NCBI GenBank assembly: GCA_023957215.1
Contig: JAMLHH010000025.1
Location: 1 to 43,889, forward strand
Reading direction: 5' to 3'
From: Chitinophagales bacterium
GTDB lineage: Bacteria; Bacteroidota; Bacteroidia; Chitinophagales; JADIYW01
DNA: 43,889 nt
Below the pieces are notes generated by a model. The model worked only from the letters and a program-made list of their open reading frames with translations, was not told where the DNA came from and ran no database searches. Made by a program: the position numbers and the translations under genes. Shown piece after piece: positions 8,501-16,753 of this stretch. Position 1 is the stretch's first letter; every line of letters begins with the position of its first letter.

Positions 8501-8517
8501 AATTCCCATCGGGAATT
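8501..8517. terminator. Hairpin between tRNA-Arg and the methyltransferase gene
   Basis: AATTCCC (8501-8507) and GGGAATT (8511-8517) form a perfect 7-bp stem with a 3-nt loop, 31 nt past the tRNA and 35 nt past the stop of the convergent methyltransferase. There is no long T run on either side, so terminator function is tentative. Confidence 0.4.
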
Positions 8518-8551
8518 TGTCACCCATCTTTTGTTTTCCGATGTTTAAATC

Positions 8552-9343
8552 TTATTTCTTTCTCGCTAAAATGGCGACGGCATTTAGATTTTTATCATGT
8601 GCTTTAAAGGTTTTGCGCATAGCTAAAACTCTTTTTCTAGCTTTCGGCATAGTGAGTACGTTGTAGCCGATTTTTAGAGTTTGTAAAATACCTTCATCTG
8701 CAACAATTCTAGAAGGGTCTAAAACTTTGAGTGGACGACGTTGGATGTCAATGACTTCAAAGCCTTCATCTTCTAGTAGTTTGCTCCACTCTTCTATGGT
8801 TTGAGGACGAGCATTGACATGAGATACCAATGCTAAATCTCTTTGGATTTTAACTTGTTTTTCTTCTGATTCTCCTGCAAGATTTAGTTCTAATTCATGA
8901 ATCGCATACAATCCTCCTGGTTTTAATATTCTTGCAGCTTCCTTGATAATACGCATTTTTCTTTGGTTGGCGTGCATGCTCAACATTGCTTCTCCAAATA
9001 TTTTATCGGTAGAGTTATCTGCCAAACCTGTTTTCTCTGCATCTCCGATTATCACTTCGATATGTGTGCCATCTATAGGTTTTATTTTACTTTTTAAAAG
9101 GTTGACATGATCTTCATCTAAGTCAATTCCGATATATGAAGCAGGATGATTTTCCAAAACCATATTGGTACTGTAGCCTTGACCGGGAGCAAACTCCACA
9201 ACATGGTCTTTAGGATTGATATTCAGACTTTTGATTAATTCTATAGTCAGTTCTTTACCGCCCGGGCGTAAAACTTTTTTGCCTATGGCGGCTAATAGAT
9301 AGTGACTGGCTACATGTTCTATATCTTCAATCTCCTTCTTCAT
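8552..9343 (-). CDS. Class I SAM-dependent methyltransferase
   Basis: A 263-residue Rossmann-fold methyltransferase of the Methyltransf_11/25 type. Motif I (VVEFAPGQGYST) binds SAM, the acidic motif II follows in YIGIDLDED, then IIGDAEKTGLADNSTDKIFGEAML and the late strand ILKPGGLYAIHE. The substrate is unknown; the frame resembles UbiE-like and small-molecule methyltransferases. I chose ATG 9343 rather than the TTG at 9388. The likely -7 promoter box at 9358-9365 lies between the two, and the protein from 9343 begins MKKEIEDIEHVASHYL, a normal start. Its upstream side touches the truncated group II intron. Confidence 0.8.
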   Translation of the reverse strand: MKKEIEDIEHVASHYLLAAIGKKVLRPGGKELTIELIKSLNINPKDHVVEFAPGQGYSTNMVLENHPASYIGIDLDEDHVNLLKSKIKPIDGTHIEVIIGDAEKTGLADNSTDKIFGEAMLSMHANQRKMRIIKEAARILKPGGLYAIHELELNLAGESEEKQVKIQRDLALVSHVNARPQTIEEWSKLLEDEGFEVIDIQRRPLKVLDPSRIVADEGILQTLKIGYNVLTMPKARKRVLAMRKTFKAHDKNLNAVAILARKK

Positions 9344-9357
9344 CTGATAAGTTTTTA

Positions 9358-9388
9358 CAAAGATACTTTTAAGAAGTATCATAGACAA
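9358..9388 (-). promoter_or_regulatory. Promoter of the methyltransferase at the intron junction
   Basis: On the minus strand TTG (9386-9388), 20 nt, TATCTTTG (9358-9365) is a good match to the Bacteroidota consensus. Transcription would begin around 9350, leaving a very short leader before the ATG at 9343. The -33 part lies close to where recognisable intron sequence begins. Confidence 0.5.
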
Positions 9389-9409
9389 GCTATCAACTTA
9401 TAAGAATAG

Positions 9410-10150
9410 GTCTTCAAATTCCTTCGGGCAGGAATGATAAGCGGGGGGATGACTAGCCAGCGGGTAAAAGGAACGCCACAAGGCAGTCCGTTATCCCCGT
9501 TACTATCTAATATCATTCTAGATGAATTGGACAAGGAATTAGAGCGAAGAGGACATCGTTTTGTGCGATACGCCGATGACATCATTATAATGGTTGGAAG
9601 CGAACTGGCATCAGAACGAGTGATGAAAAGCGTTTCAGAATTTATCGAAACCCGAATGCGGTTAAAGATAAATCAAGAAAAGAGCCCAATCATCTGTTCT
9701 TATCAGCTTAACTTTCTTGGACATAGTATTCTAAATAACGGAAGTTTAGGTTTAAGCCGAAAGAGCGAACAACGCTTTAAGGCAAAACTTAAACAACTTA
9801 CCAAACGCAACAGAGGCATTAGCTTTGAGCAATTGATAAGTGAACTGAATCCCATTCTGCGAGGCTGGCTGAACTACTTCAAATATGCAAAAATGAGAAG
9901 TCATTTAAGCAAAATAGAAGCTTGGTTACGCCGAAGATTAAGGTGCTACCGTTTGAAACAATGTAAACGAGCGTTGGGCATTGCAAGGTTTTTGACAAAA
10001 TTGGGAGTTCCATGGAATCGAAGCTGGACGACAGCAGGGAGTTCAAAGGGCTGGTTTCGATTATCATTGACCCATGCATCTCACGAGGGAATGAATCTTA
10101 AATGGTTCAAAGAAAAGGGATTATACAGTTTAACAGCGAATTACGGTTAA
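9410..10150 (+). pseudogene. ltrA: Group II intron reverse transcriptase/maturase, N-terminally truncated
   Basis: The readable frame starts after a TAG at 9407-9409 with VFKFLRAGMISGGMTSQ, which matches RT block 4. It continues through GTPQGSPLSPLLSNIILDELD and the polymerase active-site motif YADD (in RYADDIIIM), the thumb, and the maturase X domain (WLNYFKYAKM; WLRRRLRCYRLKQ). It ends NLKWFKEKGLYSLTANYG. RT blocks 0-3, the fingers, are absent, and upstream the same frame carries TAA and TAG stops, so it cannot make a working RT. No HNH endonuclease domain follows. The catalytic YADD is intact, which suggests truncation rather than slow decay was the inactivating event. Confidence 0.88.
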
Positions 10151-10247
10151 ACATTGAAGAGACCGCCTAATACGAGAGACGTACGTTGGGTGGTGTGAGA
10201 GGACAGCAAAGTCAGGAGTAATTATCTACCTTTGCTTCCTACTCGAT
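9410..10247 (+). mobile_element. 5'-truncated group II intron with intact domains V and VI
   Basis: This is the 3' part of a bacterial group II intron. It comprises the C-terminal half of the intron-encoded protein (to 10150) and then the ribozyme 3' end. Domain V runs from about 10161 to 10195 and is closed by ACCGCC (10162-10167) with GGTGGT (10189-10194). Domain VI has the stem GAG/CTC, AGGA/TCCT and AGCAAAG/CTTTGCT between 10197 and 10244. A single bulged A at 10241 lies in the position of the branch-point adenosine, 6 nt before the probable 3' end ...GAT (10247). Domains I to IV and the N-terminal RT motifs are missing, so the copy cannot splice. Confidence 0.85.
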
Positions 10248-10395
10248 TTACAACCCGATTTATAATTTGGTGTTTATAAGATGAGGGTAGATTTGCTGAA
10301 TAAGCGTACTTTTTCCTATCAACATACTACGGTTTCGTCAACCAATAATTTTGGCTTTACTCATTGATGAAAATAATATTACGGGTTAAAAGTGA

Positions 10396-11613
10396 TTACA
10401 GACGATCACTGACTTCGTCTAACATCTTTTCGATCTCCAACTCTTGTTTCCATGCTTCTTTAACTGCCTCTGCTACACCATCAGCCACTTTCATATTGAG
10501 AGAGGATGGAATGATGTTGTCTCTATTGATTTCACCGACTTCTGCTGCAATTGCATAAGCGGCGGCTAATTTCATTCGGGGAGTAATCCTGCTGGCTCTA
10601 CAAGCGAGAGCTCCTTTAAAGATACCGGGGAATGCTAATACGTTGTTTACTTGATTAGGCAAGTCACTTCTGCCTGTCCCCACAACTGCGGCTCCACCTT
10701 CATAAGCTTCGTCCGGATTGATTTCAGGATTGGGATTTGCCATTGCAAAGATGATAGGATCTTTCGCCATCGCCATGACATCTGCTTTGTGCAAGACGTT
10801 CTCAACACTCACTCCTACAAACACATCTGCTCCAACGACAGCATCTTTGACAGTTCCTTTTAAATTATTGGGATTTGTGAATGTCAGTAGCGATTTTTTA
10901 AGATTAGTCAAATCTCTTCTTTCTTTGTGTATGATACCTTTGGTGTCACAAATAATAATTTCTTTGACAGGTGTAAATACATCGTCTCCCAAATCTTTTC
11001 CATTGAGCAAATTAGCAATAGCGACCCCGGCCGCTCCGGCTCCATTGATGACTACTCTCAAGTCTTTCATCTCTTTTCCTACCAACTTACATGCATTGAT
11101 AAGTCCGGCTAAAGTGACGATAGCGGTACCGTGTTGGTCATCGTGAAAAACAGGGATTCCTATATCTTGTAATCTTTCTTCTATTTCAAAACATCTCGGT
11201 GACGATATGTCTTCCAAGTTGACACCACCGAAAGTGGGTGACAAAAGTCTGACTATTCTGATAATTTCTTCTGTATCTTGAGTGTCCAAACAAATAGGAA
11301 ATGCATTGACTTCACCAAAACGCTTAAACAACATTGCTTTTCCTTCCATGACCGGCATGGCTGCCGCCGGACCGATATTTCCAAGACCCAAAACTGATGA
11401 ACCATCCGTCACAATAGCGACCAAATTTCCTTTGGAGGTCAGTGACCACGCTTTCTCAGGATCATTGGCAATTTGCATGCAAGGCTCAGCCACACCGGGA
11501 GAATAACAAAGTGTCATATCTTCTTTGGTGTTGAGTTCGGTAGTTAGTTCTACACTAATTTTACCTTTTAACTTTTCATGTAGTTTTAAGGATTCTCTGG
11601 AATAATCTTTCAT
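10396..11613 (-). CDS. NAD(P)-dependent malic enzyme (short form)
   Basis: The enzyme oxidatively decarboxylates malate to pyruvate, giving NAD(P)H for biosynthesis or anaplerosis. Visible motifs are the catalytic Tyr region CYSPGVAEPC (36-45), VTDGSSVLGLGNIGP (68-82), Lys92 in MEGKAM, the metal ligands NLEDISSPRCFEIE (132-145), FHDDQHGTA (156-164), and the dinucleotide loop GAGAAG (191-196). At 405 residues it has only the malic and NAD-binding domains and lacks the C-terminal phosphotransacetylase-like domain of MaeB. It stands alone between the intron remnant and ftcD. Cofactor preference cannot be read with certainty. Confidence 0.92.
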   Translation of the reverse strand: MKDYSRESLKLHEKLKGKISVELTTELNTKEDMTLCYSPGVAEPCMQIANDPEKAWSLTSKGNLVAIVTDGSSVLGLGNIGPAAAMPVMEGKAMLFKRFGEVNAFPICLDTQDTEEIIRIVRLLSPTFGGVNLEDISSPRCFEIEERLQDIGIPVFHDDQHGTAIVTLAGLINACKLVGKEMKDLRVVINGAGAAGVAIANLLNGKDLGDDVFTPVKEIIICDTKGIIHKERRDLTNLKKSLLTFTNPNNLKGTVKDAVVGADVFVGVSVENVLHKADVMAMAKDPIIFAMANPNPEINPDEAYEGGAAVVGTGRSDLPNQVNNVLAFPGIFKGALACRASRITPRMKLAAAYAIAAEVGEINRDNIIPSSLNMKVADGVAEAVKEAWKQELEIEKMLDEVSDRL

Positions 11614-11749
11614 CTGGTCAAAACGATTAAACTACTAAATTAGCTAAATATATTCCGCATTTTAACTAATTGCAGATAAAAAAATTATTCTTTAATATTA
11701 ACTTAAAGCCGATAATTTCAATAGGATATAAAAACTGAGGATTTGTCAA

Positions 11750-12718
11750 ATGCAATTAGTAGAATGTATTCCCAATTTTTCTGAAGGGAGAAACCCAATC
11801 ATCGTGAATGCCATAGCAGAAAGCATCAAGAAGACACCCAATGTATGGTTGCTCAATATTGATTCAGGATATGATGCTAATCGGACGGTTTATACTTTTG
11901 TTGGAGATATTGATACTATCACTGAGGCTGCATTTTCTGCTGTGATGACTGCTTCTGAATTAATTGATATGAGTGTTCATCAAGGTGAACATCCACGAAT
12001 AGGTGCTTGTGATGTTTTTCCCTTTGTAGCTTTGGACGATACTGATGAAAGTATTTTGTTGCAAAAAGTCAAAGTATTGGCTGAGAGATTGGGAGATAAT
12101 GGAATCCCTGTTTACCTATATGAGAAATCGGCTTTGCGTTCTGATAGAAAAAATTTAGCCACCATTAGAAAAGGTGAGTACGAATCTCTACCGGAAAAGC
12201 TCAAACTCGAAGGTGGTCAACCTGATTTCGGTCCGAAAACCTTCAATGAAAAATTTGGAGCAATGGTCATGGGTGTGAGAGATTTTTTGTTGGCATATAA
12301 CATTAATTTGGAGTCAAAAGATATAGGACTTGCCAAGAAAATAGCTGCCAGAGTTCGTGAAAGTGGAAATCCCGGTTTACTAAAAGGTGTGAAAGCAATA
12401 GGCTGGTGGATGGAAGAATATCAATGCACGCAGGTTTCCATGAATATTGTAGATGTGAAAAATGTAGATTTAAAATTTGTATTTGATACAGTAAAAAAAG
12501 AAGCTGCAAAAGAAGGAATAGAGGTACAAACCTCCGAATTGATAGGTTTGATACCGCAGCAAATGATAAAGAGAGCAGGGAATCAAATCTTGCCCGGTGA
12601 AAGAGATATTCAAAAACTATATTGGGCTGTCTTCAATTATTTGGGTTTGAATATGAAAAATGATATTAGAATCATAGAATGGAAAATCAGCGAAGCAATG
12701 AAAAATGCATCATTTTAA
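11750..12718 (+). CDS. ftcD: Glutamate formimidoyltransferase
   Basis: This folate enzyme moves the formimino group of N-formimino-glutamate to tetrahydrofolate in histidine breakdown; family members can also act on 5-formyl-THF. It starts with the family hallmark VECIPNFSEGRN (4-15). DSGYDANRTVYTFVG (38-52) and the active-site segment VHQGEHPRIGACDVFPF (76-92) follow. At 322 residues it contains the two FT subdomains but no cyclodeaminase domain. No hut genes are next to it, so it is a stand-alone copy. Its 5' neighbour, malic enzyme, is divergent across 136 nt. Confidence 0.92.
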   Translation: MQLVECIPNFSEGRNPIIVNAIAESIKKTPNVWLLNIDSGYDANRTVYTFVGDIDTITEAAFSAVMTASELIDMSVHQGEHPRIGACDVFPFVALDDTDESILLQKVKVLAERLGDNGIPVYLYEKSALRSDRKNLATIRKGEYESLPEKLKLEGGQPDFGPKTFNEKFGAMVMGVRDFLLAYNINLESKDIGLAKKIAARVRESGNPGLLKGVKAIGWWMEEYQCTQVSMNIVDVKNVDLKFVFDTVKKEAAKEGIEVQTSELIGLIPQQMIKRAGNQILPGERDIQKLYWAVFNYLGLNMKNDIRIIEWKISEAMKNASF

Positions 12719-13228
12719 TTTCGATCCTATCTTATAAATAATTTAAATATTTTTTTAATGACAATATTACATTGCTATGAAAACTAATGTATAATCAGTA
12801 ATTGTGTTGAATATTTCTTTCTTATAGACCCCAAAAATCCACTAACCGTTTGAGAGGATATTCATAACGTAAAGGCAATGAAATTACAGACTTTAAAGGT
12901 ATTTGTATATACAAACAAATTGTTTTTAATGCACAGTTTATGGATGCTTTCTCATATAAATGCTTTATTATTAACATCCTATCCACTTATTTATCCACTA
13001 TTTATTTCGTTTTTCTACATGAAATGCACGATTTTTATTAAGTTTTCCACGAAATTTTATTTGTATTTATTCTAAAAAATTGTATATTTCTACTATTCAA
13101 TTATTTATAATGAGAGAATAATTTTATGTATTTATACACATTCAAAAGTGGAGTGTTTTATTGTGTTCACTATTGCTTAAATACTATCTTAGACACGTCT
13201 TTTAAACTGCGTATCAATTAAGGAATAA
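12719..13228. other. AT-rich gap upstream of dnaB with DnaA-box-like repeats
   Basis: This 510-nt gap between ftcD and dnaB is very AT-rich and holds no convincing gene. A 65-codon ORF inside it has no recognisable features. It contains two TATCCACT repeats 12 bp apart (12980-12999), then a long A/T-dominated stretch to about 13140. No terminator hairpin was seen after ftcD. Confidence 0.55.
12979..12999 (+). promoter_or_regulatory. Pair of DnaA-box-like 9-mers
   Basis: CTATCCACT (12979-12987) and TTATCCACT (12991-12999). The second differs from the consensus TTATCCACA at the last base only. They are in direct orientation, 12 bp apart, about 230 nt upstream of dnaB. Confidence 0.35.
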
Positions 13229-14821
13229 ATGGAATCTATCGACATATTAAAAAAGGGCAGGACTTATGCCAAAACCACTTCTCAAGACTTTTCATCTATC
13301 ATGTATGGAAAGTTGCCTCCACAGGCGCGAGAATTGGAAGAAGCAGTTATTGGTGCTTTATTGATAGATAAAGAAGCTTTGAATGAAGTAATAGATATTT
13401 TAAAATCTGAAGTATTTTATGTGGAAGCACATAAAATTATTTTTAATGCCATCAACCAGTTATTTGACAAATCCGAACCGATAGATTTATTGACGGTTGC
13501 CCAACAATTGAGAAAAAATGGAGAACTTGACTTGATAGGTGGAGCGTATTATCTTTCCGAATTGACGAATAAAGTAGCATCTGCCGCCAATATAGAATAT
13601 CATAGTAGAATAGTCATTCAAAAACACATTCAAAGAAAATTGATTGAAATATCCAATACCATTATCAAGGATGCTTATGAAGACACCACGGATGTTTTAG
13701 AGTTGTTAGACAAAGCGGAAAAAAATATCTTTTCCGTTGCGGAACAAAACCTGAAACGGGGTTCTAATAATATGAAAGGTTTGCTTTCAGAAACTTTAGA
13801 AGAAATCAATGAAATCAGAAATAAAGAAAGTGGGTTAGTGGGAGTACCCTCCGGTTTTACACATTTGGATGCGGTCACTGGTGGCTGGCAAAAATCGGAT
13901 TTAGTGATTATCGCAGCGCGTCCTGCTATGGGTAAAACGGCCTTCGTTTTGAATATTGCCCGTACAGCGGCAGTGGATTACAATATACCTGTTGCAGTTT
14001 TCTCTTTAGAAATGAGTGCCACTCAATTGGTGAAAAGATTGATGTCCACCGAAACTGAGATTGAGGCTCACAAAATTCATCAAGGCAAACTTTCCGATCA
14101 AGAATGGGATGTATTGAGTAGAAGGTCTGAAAAATTAGCTAATGCTCCAATTTATATCAATGACACTCCGGGCTTGAACATTTTTGAATTTAGAGCGCAA
14201 TGTCGAAGATTAAAAAGTGCACATGATATACAAATGGTTATCATTGACTATTTACAATTGATGAGTGGAAATTCAGATGGTAAAGGTTCTACAAGAGAGC
14301 AGGAAATCAGTAGTATTTCCCGCGCACTTAAAGGTATTGCTAAAGAATTAAATATTCCGGTGTTGGCACTTTCCCAGTTGAGTCGTGCCGTTGAATCCCG
14401 TACCGGAGAAAAACGACCACAATTATCCGACTTGCGTGAATCCGGAGCCATAGAGCAAGATGCAGATATGGTATTAGGTTTGTACCGACCTGAATACTAT
14501 GGTTTTACCGAGGATGCCAATAAAGAATCTACCCAAGGATTGACAGAGATTATTATTATGAAAAACCGACATGGTTCGGTGGAAACGATAAAATTGGAAT
14601 TTGTAAAAGAATACACCAAGTTTAAAGAATGGAATCAGTATGGCTATCAGTTAGCAAATGCCAACTATGAAACTTCAAATTATGCCTCAAATAGTTTTGG
14701 TGGCGGGTCTGATAGTCTAAGCAGTTTTCAAACAATGCCTTCTAAAATGAATGAAAGGATGGATGATGGCGATGACACTGAAGAGTACCATGACCATGAT
14801 GGTAGAGATACTCCATTTTAA
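13229..14821 (+). CDS. dnaB: Replicative DNA helicase
   Basis: DnaB is the hexameric 5'-3' helicase of the replication fork. The N-terminal dimerisation domain (about 30-135; LPPQARELEEAVIGALL) is followed by a linker and a RecA-type motor. Walker A AARPAMGKT is at about 229-237, Walker B VIIDYLQLMSG at about 336-346, and the sensor/DNA loop LSQLSRAVESR...LSDLRESGAIEQDAD at about 380-410. The protein is 530 residues, longer than E. coli DnaB (471). The extra length is an N-terminal extension of about 28 residues and an acidic Ser/Asn-rich tail ending HDHDGRDTPF. No intein is present. It converges on trpF with a 14-nt gap. Confidence 0.96.
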   Translation: MESIDILKKGRTYAKTTSQDFSSIMYGKLPPQARELEEAVIGALLIDKEALNEVIDILKSEVFYVEAHKIIFNAINQLFDKSEPIDLLTVAQQLRKNGELDLIGGAYYLSELTNKVASAANIEYHSRIVIQKHIQRKLIEISNTIIKDAYEDTTDVLELLDKAEKNIFSVAEQNLKRGSNNMKGLLSETLEEINEIRNKESGLVGVPSGFTHLDAVTGGWQKSDLVIIAARPAMGKTAFVLNIARTAAVDYNIPVAVFSLEMSATQLVKRLMSTETEIEAHKIHQGKLSDQEWDVLSRRSEKLANAPIYINDTPGLNIFEFRAQCRRLKSAHDIQMVIIDYLQLMSGNSDGKGSTREQEISSISRALKGIAKELNIPVLALSQLSRAVESRTGEKRPQLSDLRESGAIEQDADMVLGLYRPEYYGFTEDANKESTQGLTEIIIMKNRHGSVETIKLEFVKEYTKFKEWNQYGYQLANANYETSNYASNSFGGGSDSLSSFQTMPSKMNERMDDGDDTEEYHDHDGRDTPF

Positions 14822-14835
14822 CTGTTAAAGAAGCC

Positions 14836-15477
14836 CTACCTATTATTTCTGATTGAAACAGCTTCTTTGACTTTTGTAATATCTTTTATTCCCGGTTCTG
14901 ATTCAAGCCGGCTATTCATATCCAAAGCATAGATGAAAGGATATTCTTTCTCCAAAAGTTCTTGCATGTTTTCGATACCTATTCCTCCTCCTATGAAAAT
15001 GGGAACTTGATAAGGATATTTTTCCAAAATATTCCAGTCAAAAGTGTTGCCGCTACCGCCATAACCGGAAGTTTTCGTATCGAGTAAAAAATAATCCACT
15101 ACTTTTAAATAAGCTTGCATTACACCAAAATCAAAATTTTCATCAACAGCAAAAACTTTGATAATCCGGTAGTCTAATTCTGATAACTGCCGGCAAATTT
15201 CAGGGCTTTCATTTCCATGCAATTGTATAAAATCAAGTTGATATAAACGAACATACTTTTTGACGAAATCTATATCAGCGTTGACAAAAACACCTATTTT
15301 TTCTACTTCGTCGGGTAAACACCATATATCTTCAGGATAAAGTGTATCAATAACATATCTTGGTGACTTTTCGTAGAAAATCATTCCTACAAAATCGACT
15401 CCGGCATTGACTACATCAAAGAGATTATTTTTGAACTTCAGTCCGCAAACCTTCAGCTTTATTTTTTGCTTGCTCAT
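14836..15477 (-). CDS. trpF: Phosphoribosylanthranilate isomerase
   Basis: The enzyme isomerises phosphoribosylanthranilate to CdRP, the third step of tryptophan synthesis. It is a TIM barrel beginning with the catalytic-Cys motif KVCGLK (Cys11 from this start). Further motifs are DFVGMIFYEKSPRYV, FIQLHGNES, the catalytic-Asp region DYFLLDTKTSGYGGSG, and the phosphate-binding IFIGGGIGIEN. I chose ATG 15477, giving 213 residues starting MSKQKIKLKVCGLK, over the start at 15492. Even so the 5' end overlaps the 3' end of the secreted hydrolase gene by 53 nt. trpC is one gene upstream. Confidence 0.93.
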   Translation of the reverse strand: MSKQKIKLKVCGLKFKNNLFDVVNAGVDFVGMIFYEKSPRYVIDTLYPEDIWCLPDEVEKIGVFVNADIDFVKKYVRLYQLDFIQLHGNESPEICRQLSELDYRIIKVFAVDENFDFGVMQAYLKVVDYFLLDTKTSGYGGSGNTFDWNILEKYPYQVPIFIGGGIGIENMQELLEKEYPFIYALDMNSRLESEPGIKDITKVKEAVSIRNNR

Positions 15478-16753
15478 ATTTGGCGATAGCACTCTTTTCT
15501 GTTTTCTTTTTGTATTTACTGATTAAAAACCTTTTGAAACGATTGTTCTTTTTATCGTAAGGTTTCCCATTTCTGATATTATCAAAGAAAAACTTAGTTC
15601 CCACCACAGCAAATAAAGCACAATCGTCATGGTTAAAAACATTGCTAAAGTTTTTCGTCATTAGCTTTTTAGCTCCATGTTCTTTCATATAGTTGTAAGC
15701 AACGACTGAGTTTTCACCCGAAACTTGATCGTCAGAGGCACAGTAGCACAAGAAAGTAGGAGCTTTAGGTATCCATTCGTAGATATTATTTTCTTCGATT
15801 AACTTTTTAATCGGATAATCGGGATTGTCGATAAATTCTTTCACGTATTCAGGTTTCAAAATATCGGCAGGCACTTCAGGTATGGCTTTGTTGAAGTCTT
15901 CATAATAGTGTTTTCCATCCAAAAATACATGAGATATCGAATCATAGGGTTTCTTGAAAATTTCAAAAATATCTCCATTCCAATAGTTGTATGCCGTCTG
16001 ATAACTTACTAATAAATAGGGTAAATAAAATGGCTGTGGATACTTTTGAAACATTACCTTAGCTTGCGCTCCACTCATATCATAGGCGCCGGACATAGGT
16101 GCAGAAGCGACGACATGAAATCTCGGATCATTCAATTCTTCCAAATATTTTTGTGCAGCCATTGTGGCATGTCCTCCTTGAGAATAACCGGTCAGATAAA
16201 CATCGGAACTTGCTTGTATGCCCAATTCTTTATTGACTTCATCTATTGCATATAGCATATAAATCGTACTCATTGCTTCTGACCAAGCATGTTGGTACAG
16301 ATGTGTTTTATCACCTAAGCCCAAGCCATAGTAATCCGGTACCAAAGAAATATAACCATCGGTAGTTAATCCTAAAGCAATACCATATTGAGGATTTTTG
16401 AAAATATCACCTCTGTCAATATTGAGAGTAGTACCGTGATGGTAAACAGCAATGGGGTATTGGGGTCTTTTCCCTTTTTCATTCTGTGGCACATAGTAAA
16501 GACCACTTGCTTTTATCATTGTGCCATCTACCCAAGGAGCATTATATACTATTTCGTAAATATCTACGCCGTGAGTAACGGGAAGTATGATTTTAGGAAT
16601 CTTATTTTCTTTCCAATAAGTTAAGACCTCGTCTTTGGTCATTGAGTATTTTAGCTTGTAGCTGATGAGATATTTATTTTCAGCATGAAGTTGTGAATGA
16701 CCTATGATCAGGCAGGCAATAAAAAGAGAGAGTGTATATTTAATATTTTTCAT
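15425..16753 (-). CDS. Secreted lipase-like alpha/beta hydrolase
   Basis: A 442-residue exported hydrolase. The signal peptide is residues 1-24 (ends HSQLHA). The nucleophile elbow GYSQGG puts the catalytic Ser at 191. The acid is Asp341 or Asp342 (CASDDQVSG) and the His is H375 (VFNHDD). An oxyanion-type YHHGT is at 104-108. The layout resembles secretory-lipase / LIP-type and feruloyl-esterase-like hydrolases; the substrate is unknown. The C-terminal 40 or so residues are Lys-rich and partly encoded in DNA shared with trpF. Its ATG overlaps the trpC stop by 4 nt (ATGA), so it should be translated from the trpC mRNA. An exported lipase between trpC and trpF is unexpected. Confidence 0.82.
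   Translation of the reverse strand: MKNIKYTLSLFIACLIIGHSQLHAENKYLISYKLKYSMTKDEVLTYWKENKIPKIILPVTHGVDIYEIVYNAPWVDGTMIKASGLYYVPQNEKGKRPQYPIAVYHHGTTLNIDRGDIFKNPQYGIALGLTTDGYISLVPDYYGLGLGDKTHLYQHAWSEAMSTIYMLYAIDEVNKELGIQASSDVYLTGYSQGGHATMAAQKYLEELNDPRFHVVASAPMSGAYDMSGAQAKVMFQKYPQPFYLPYLLVSYQTAYNYWNGDIFEIFKKPYDSISHVFLDGKHYYEDFNKAIPEVPADILKPEYVKEFIDNPDYPIKKLIEENNIYEWIPKAPTFLCYCASDDQVSGENSVVAYNYMKEHGAKKLMTKNFSNVFNHDDCALFAVVGTKFFFDNIRNGKPYDKKNNRFKRFLISKYKKKTEKSAIAKYEQAKNKAEGLRTEVQK

Noticed and set aside
9344..9388. Methyltransferase start at TTG 9388
   Set aside because: The likely -7 promoter box lies at 9358-9365, inside that extension, and the next ATG (9343) gives a normal N-terminus.
10718..11146. 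142-codon ORF antisense to malic enzyme
   Set aside because: Lies wholly within the well-supported malic enzyme frame; a composition shadow.
12878..13075. 65-codon ORF in the gap before dnaB
   Set aside because: Hydrophobic translation of AT-rich DNA with no family resemblance; the region looks regulatory.
13229..14821. Intein in dnaB
   Set aside because: The motor domain motifs follow each other at normal spacing; the extra length is at the ends.
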